Below are positions 61,465-64,000 of a DNA stretch of 64,000 nucleotides, piece by piece; position 1 is the stretch's first letter, and every line of letters begins with the position of its first letter. The notes under the pieces were generated by a model. The model worked only from the letters and a program-made list of their open reading frames with translations, did no database searches and had not been told where the DNA came from. This DNA is from Ensifer adhaerens (GTDB lineage Bacteria > Pseudomonadota > Alphaproteobacteria > Rhizobiales > Rhizobiaceae), in the NCBI RefSeq assembly GCF_013283195.1, contig NZ_JABEKT010000002.1, positions 496,001-560,000 of the forward strand. The letters are read 5' to 3'. The position numbers were made by a program, and so were the translations under genes.

Positions 61465-63396
61465 TCATTGTGCGGGCTGCGGCACCAGGCGGCGGCGTGC
61501 CTTGGTCCTGCTTGGTGGGGCAAGCGGAAGCGATGGTCGTTTCGTCAATGCCTCGATTGCAGCCGAAGTCATGTCCGATGCAACGAAGTCGGCACCCGGA
61601 ACTTGCTCCTGGCTGGTATCGGGCTTGCGCTGGCCCGCTGCGTCGTCGGCTGAGGTATCCCAGATGACGATACCCACCCTTGCCCGGGTGTTGACGCGCT
61701 TCAGCCGGCGCACGACGAAGCGGGCGTGCTTGATCGAATCCTGATTGAGAAAGCAGACGATGATCGCATCGACGGCATCGATCTTGAGTTTGCGGATATT
61801 GGCCGCTTCGATCTCGTGAAAATTCAGCGCCGTCGCCGACGCCCCTTCAGCGCGAAGCACCTGGGCGAGCATGGCGGCCGAGACGTCGTCGATCTCGCCT
61901 CTGCCGCCGACGCAAAGGATGGTCATGCCTTCGCCGTCCGGAATGGGCTGGCTTGCAGCTTCGCTCTTCTCATCGTCGTTTTCGAGCTCGTCGTCCTCAC
62001 TCTCCTCGATCGCGACGTCCTCGAGGTTGGACACCAGCGACAGGCCGCTTGCCGCCACGCGCAGCCGCTGCTCGTCGCTCATGACGCCGCGGGCGCGGTC
62101 CTGTTCCGCCAGCGCCAAAGCGGGGATTGCCACTGCGCGGTAGTAATCGACGAGATACTCGTCTTCGAGGATCTCTTCGGCCTGATCGGTCGCTTCATCG
62201 GGATCGCCGGCCAAAAGCCGCTGGTAGAGGCGTGCGTGCGGCGCCAGTACCGGGTCGCTGCCGAAAAGCACCTGCAGAAACTCGAACTGCGGTACATGCT
62301 TGCCGAGCACGACAAGGCAGACCGTCAGCGGCGTCGACAGGATCAGGCCGACAGGGCCCCAGATCCAAGCCCAGAAGATCGCTGACACGATGATCGCCAG
62401 CGGCGACAGCCCGGTCTTGGAGCCGTAGAGCATCGGCTCGATCACATTGTTGATCACCAACTCCATCGCGATGAACAGCCCGGCTGTCCACAAAAGCATC
62501 GACCAGCCGCTGTCGACTGCGACCGACAGGAACAACGGCAGCACCATCGCAATGATAGGCCCGATATAGGGAACGAAGCGCAGGACGATCGCCAGCAACC
62601 CCCACAGTACCGCATTGGGTATGCCGATGAACCAGAGGCCGATGGCAACGGGCAGGCCATAGGCGGTGTTGACGATCAACTGCATCAGCAGGTAGTGGCC
62701 GACGCGCGTGCCGGCATCCTGCAGGCCCTCGGTGGTTCGATGCAGGTCGCCGAAGCCGGCGAGCCGTATGAACCGGTCCCTGAGATCCTCCCGCTCCAGC
62801 AGCATGAAGATGACGACGACCACGACCAAGCCGGCCATCGCCACTGGTCCAACGAGCGGCGCGATGATGTTGGTCAGGACCTGGATCGGATTGTCGCGCG
62901 AATAGATCTCGACCAGCAGCGGGTCTCTCTTCGGGCTTTCAACCCCGGTGGGCGCCTCCGCCATCGGCCGATCTATCTCGCGGTTGATGCGTTCGATGAC
63001 ATTGCCAATGCGATCGACGATGCCGTTTTCGGCCCCGGCCTCCTTCAGCTCCTTCACCTTGGTGACGATGTTGGATTGATAGGCGGGAAGGTTTTTCGCC
63101 AGTTCGGCAACCTGCAGGGCGACCACGAGGCTGAAAATGCCGATCAAGGTAAAGGTAATCAACGCGGTGGAGATCACCGCAAATGCGCGGGGTAGACCGA
63201 TGCGGCGCAGGGCCGCGACGACGGGGGCAAGCGCGAAGGTCAACAGCAGCGCGACCGCGATCGGCAGAAAGACGTCGCGGGCCAGATAGAGGATGGCAGC
63301 GGCGCCGACGAGGGTCAGCGATGTCGGCATGGCCGGGCGCACGCCCTGCATCGAGGGCGCACCGAGATCGCGGATCTGATCGATTGCCTTGCCCAA
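61465..63396 (-). CDS. AI-2E family membrane protein with a C-terminal Rossmann-like tail
   Basis: A 643-residue AI-2E/PerM family protein. Residues 1-360 hold about eight membrane spans with family landmarks (LYLARDVFLPIAVALLLTFA, ALWGLLAIVLRFVPYIGPII read as VLWGLLAIVLRFVPYIGP, IIEPMLYGSKTGLSPLAI read as NVIEPMLYGSKTGLSPLA). A cytoplasmic part follows, with an acidic linker (EESEDDELENDDEKSEA) and a domain (about 490-600) starting MTILCVGGRGEIDDVSAAML. This domain resembles B12-binding Rossmann folds but lacks their DxHxxG cobalamin motif. The start is TTG at 63396 with GAGGGA 6 bases upstream. Roles proposed for the family range from autoinducer transport to ion antiport; the tail suggests a regulatory input. 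Confidence 0.85.
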   Translation of the reverse strand: MGKAIDQIRDLGAPSMQGVRPAMPTSLTLVGAAAILYLARDVFLPIAVALLLTFALAPVVAALRRIGLPRAFAVISTALITFTLIGIFSLVVALQVAELAKNLPAYQSNIVTKVKELKEAGAENGIVDRIGNVIERINREIDRPMAEAPTGVESPKRDPLLVEIYSRDNPIQVLTNIIAPLVGPVAMAGLVVVVVIFMLLEREDLRDRFIRLAGFGDLHRTTEGLQDAGTRVGHYLLMQLIVNTAYGLPVAIGLWFIGIPNAVLWGLLAIVLRFVPYIGPIIAMVLPLFLSVAVDSGWSMLLWTAGLFIAMELVINNVIEPMLYGSKTGLSPLAIIVSAIFWAWIWGPVGLILSTPLTVCLVVLGKHVPQFEFLQVLFGSDPVLAPHARLYQRLLAGDPDEATDQAEEILEDEYLVDYYRAVAIPALALAEQDRARGVMSDEQRLRVAASGLSLVSNLEDVAIEESEDDELENDDEKSEAASQPIPDGEGMTILCVGGRGEIDDVSAAMLAQVLRAEGASATALNFHEIEAANIRKLKIDAVDAIIVCFLNQDSIKHARFVVRRLKRVNTRARVGIVIWDTSADDAAGQRKPDTSQEQVPGADFVASDMTSAAIEALTKRPSLPLAPPSRTKARRRLVPQPAQ

Positions 63397-63472
63397 GTCT
63401 ATTCCCTCTCGGATTTGTCAGAAGCTATCACGAATGACGGTCTCGTAAACGCGCCTACCTACCGGCCTGCCG

Positions 63473-64000
63473 TTAGACGAACGGAAACAGTGAAGCGTCC
63501 GGGTCGGCGTGCCCCAGGATGCTCGACGAGATGATTTCGGCGGCGATCTGGCTGAAGGTGATGCCGTTGCCGCCATAGCCCATGGCTGCGAAGGCATTCC
63601 GCATGCCCGGAACACGCCCGATCATCGGCAGGCCCTGCGCGGTGACCCCGAAGGCGGCGGCCCATCGATAGTCCGGCTCGCCGATCTTCATCCCGAGGAG
63701 GTCGGAAAGCTTCCGCCGCAGGATCTCGGACTTCGCTTTCAGCTTTGCCGGATCCCGGAACGCGTCTGCGCTTTTCTCGTCTTCGCCGCCGACGATGATG
63801 CGGCCGTCTCGCGTTGAGCGAAAGTACAGATACGGGTCGGCACCTTCCCAGACGAGATAATCGTCGAGCCATTCCGGCCGATGATGACGGGGCTTGGTCG
63901 CCAGTGCCCAGGTCGAGACGATGGCATGGTCCTTGTGTGCCACGGCCTCCAGAAACTCGTAGCCGGTGCAGAAGACCACGTGGGTCGCGGTGATGATCTG
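63473..64000 (-). CDS. FAD-dependent amino acid/amine oxidoreductase, 5' part beyond window
   Basis: The C-terminal 175 residues of a DAO-family flavoprotein; the frame stays open to the right edge. VVFCTGYEFL precedes a substrate domain (TKPRHHRPEWLDDYLVWEGA, YLYFRSTRDGRIIVGGEDE) and the C-terminal FAD-contact strand AAMGYGGNGITFSQIAAEII. The N-terminal FAD motif is not visible. It resembles a different DAO branch from TauY. Substrate unknown. Downstream gap to the AI-2E gene is 76 bases. Confidence 0.82.
   Translation of the reverse strand, partial: QIITATHVVFCTGYEFLEAVAHKDHAIVSTWALATKPRHHRPEWLDDYLVWEGADPYLYFRSTRDGRIIVGGEDEKSADAFRDPAKLKAKSEILRRKLSDLLGMKIGEPDYRWAAAFGVTAQGLPMIGRVPGMRNAFAAMGYGGNGITFSQIAAEIISSSILGHADPDASLFPFV

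Noticed and set aside
1-64000. CRISPR arrays, tRNA/rRNA genes, complete insertion sequences, toxin-antitoxin or phage modules
   Set aside because: Read for on both strands; no regular repeat-spacer pattern, no tRNA cloverleaf, no transposase with terminal repeats and no phage structural gene was recognised.

Overview
The window reads as a stretch of a Rhizobiaceae-type alphaproteobacterial replicon (Ensifer/Sinorhizobium-like). The basis is high GC, dense transport and catabolic operons, many GntR/LysR/AraC regulators, DUF1127 proteins, and gene orders that match, from memory, the rhizobial taurine (tau) and hydroxyproline (hyp) loci. The mix of nutrient-uptake loci without core housekeeping genes suggests a chromid or megaplasmid, but this is inference. 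No rRNA, tRNA, CRISPR array, complete IS element or phage gene was recognised.

Layout. 1-7358: taurine catabolism. Divergent tauR faces tauABC, taurine dehydrogenase tauXY and xsc (cut by the left edge); two direct repeats between tauA and tauR resemble TauR boxes. 7424-13135: a GntR regulator diverges from an M20 amidohydrolase followed by a four-gene polar amino acid/opine-type ABC importer, an import-then-hydrolyse module of unknown substrate. 13286-20306: siderophore uptake, with a TonB-dependent receptor and FhuD-like binding protein on one strand and an AraC regulator, FhuC-like ATPase and double-length FhuB permease on the other. 21409-33199: hydroxyproline catabolism. The ABC importer, D-hydroxyproline dehydrogenase, hydroxyproline epimerase and aconitase-X run in one direction, with the semialdehyde dehydrogenase, deaminase, imine reductase and GntR regulator alongside. 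33433-35920: a membrane alpha/beta hydrolase-like protein, YceH and a tiny Cys-rich protein.

36358-43291: the most striking block, a tightly overlapped five-gene operon equivalent to the petrobactin locus asbABCDEF. It has two NIS synthetases, an aryl-AMP ligase, a carrier protein fused to the aryl transferase (AsbD-AsbE) and a 3-dehydroshikimate dehydratase. An AraC-type regulator lies upstream and a strong terminator downstream. A catecholate/citrate siderophore pathway of this type in an alphaproteobacterium, with the carrier fused to the transferase, is the best candidate for an under-described system. The siderophore importer about 20 kb away is a possible but unproven partner.

44672-64000: mixed accessory and signalling genes. 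These are DUF1127 proteins, small unknowns, a periplasmic ClpP-like protein converging on an MFS exporter with a divergent LysR gene, a prolyl oligopeptidase, an unknown membrane protein, a secreted alpha/beta hydrolase, a GMC oxidoreductase divergent from a LysR gene, a PRC-barrel protein, a large hybrid histidine kinase, an AI-2E-type membrane protein with an unusual soluble tail, and a FAD oxidoreductase cut by the right edge.

Most start sites were chosen from visible Shine-Dalgarno sequences and gene overlaps. Family names come from recognising motifs and gene order, not from searches.
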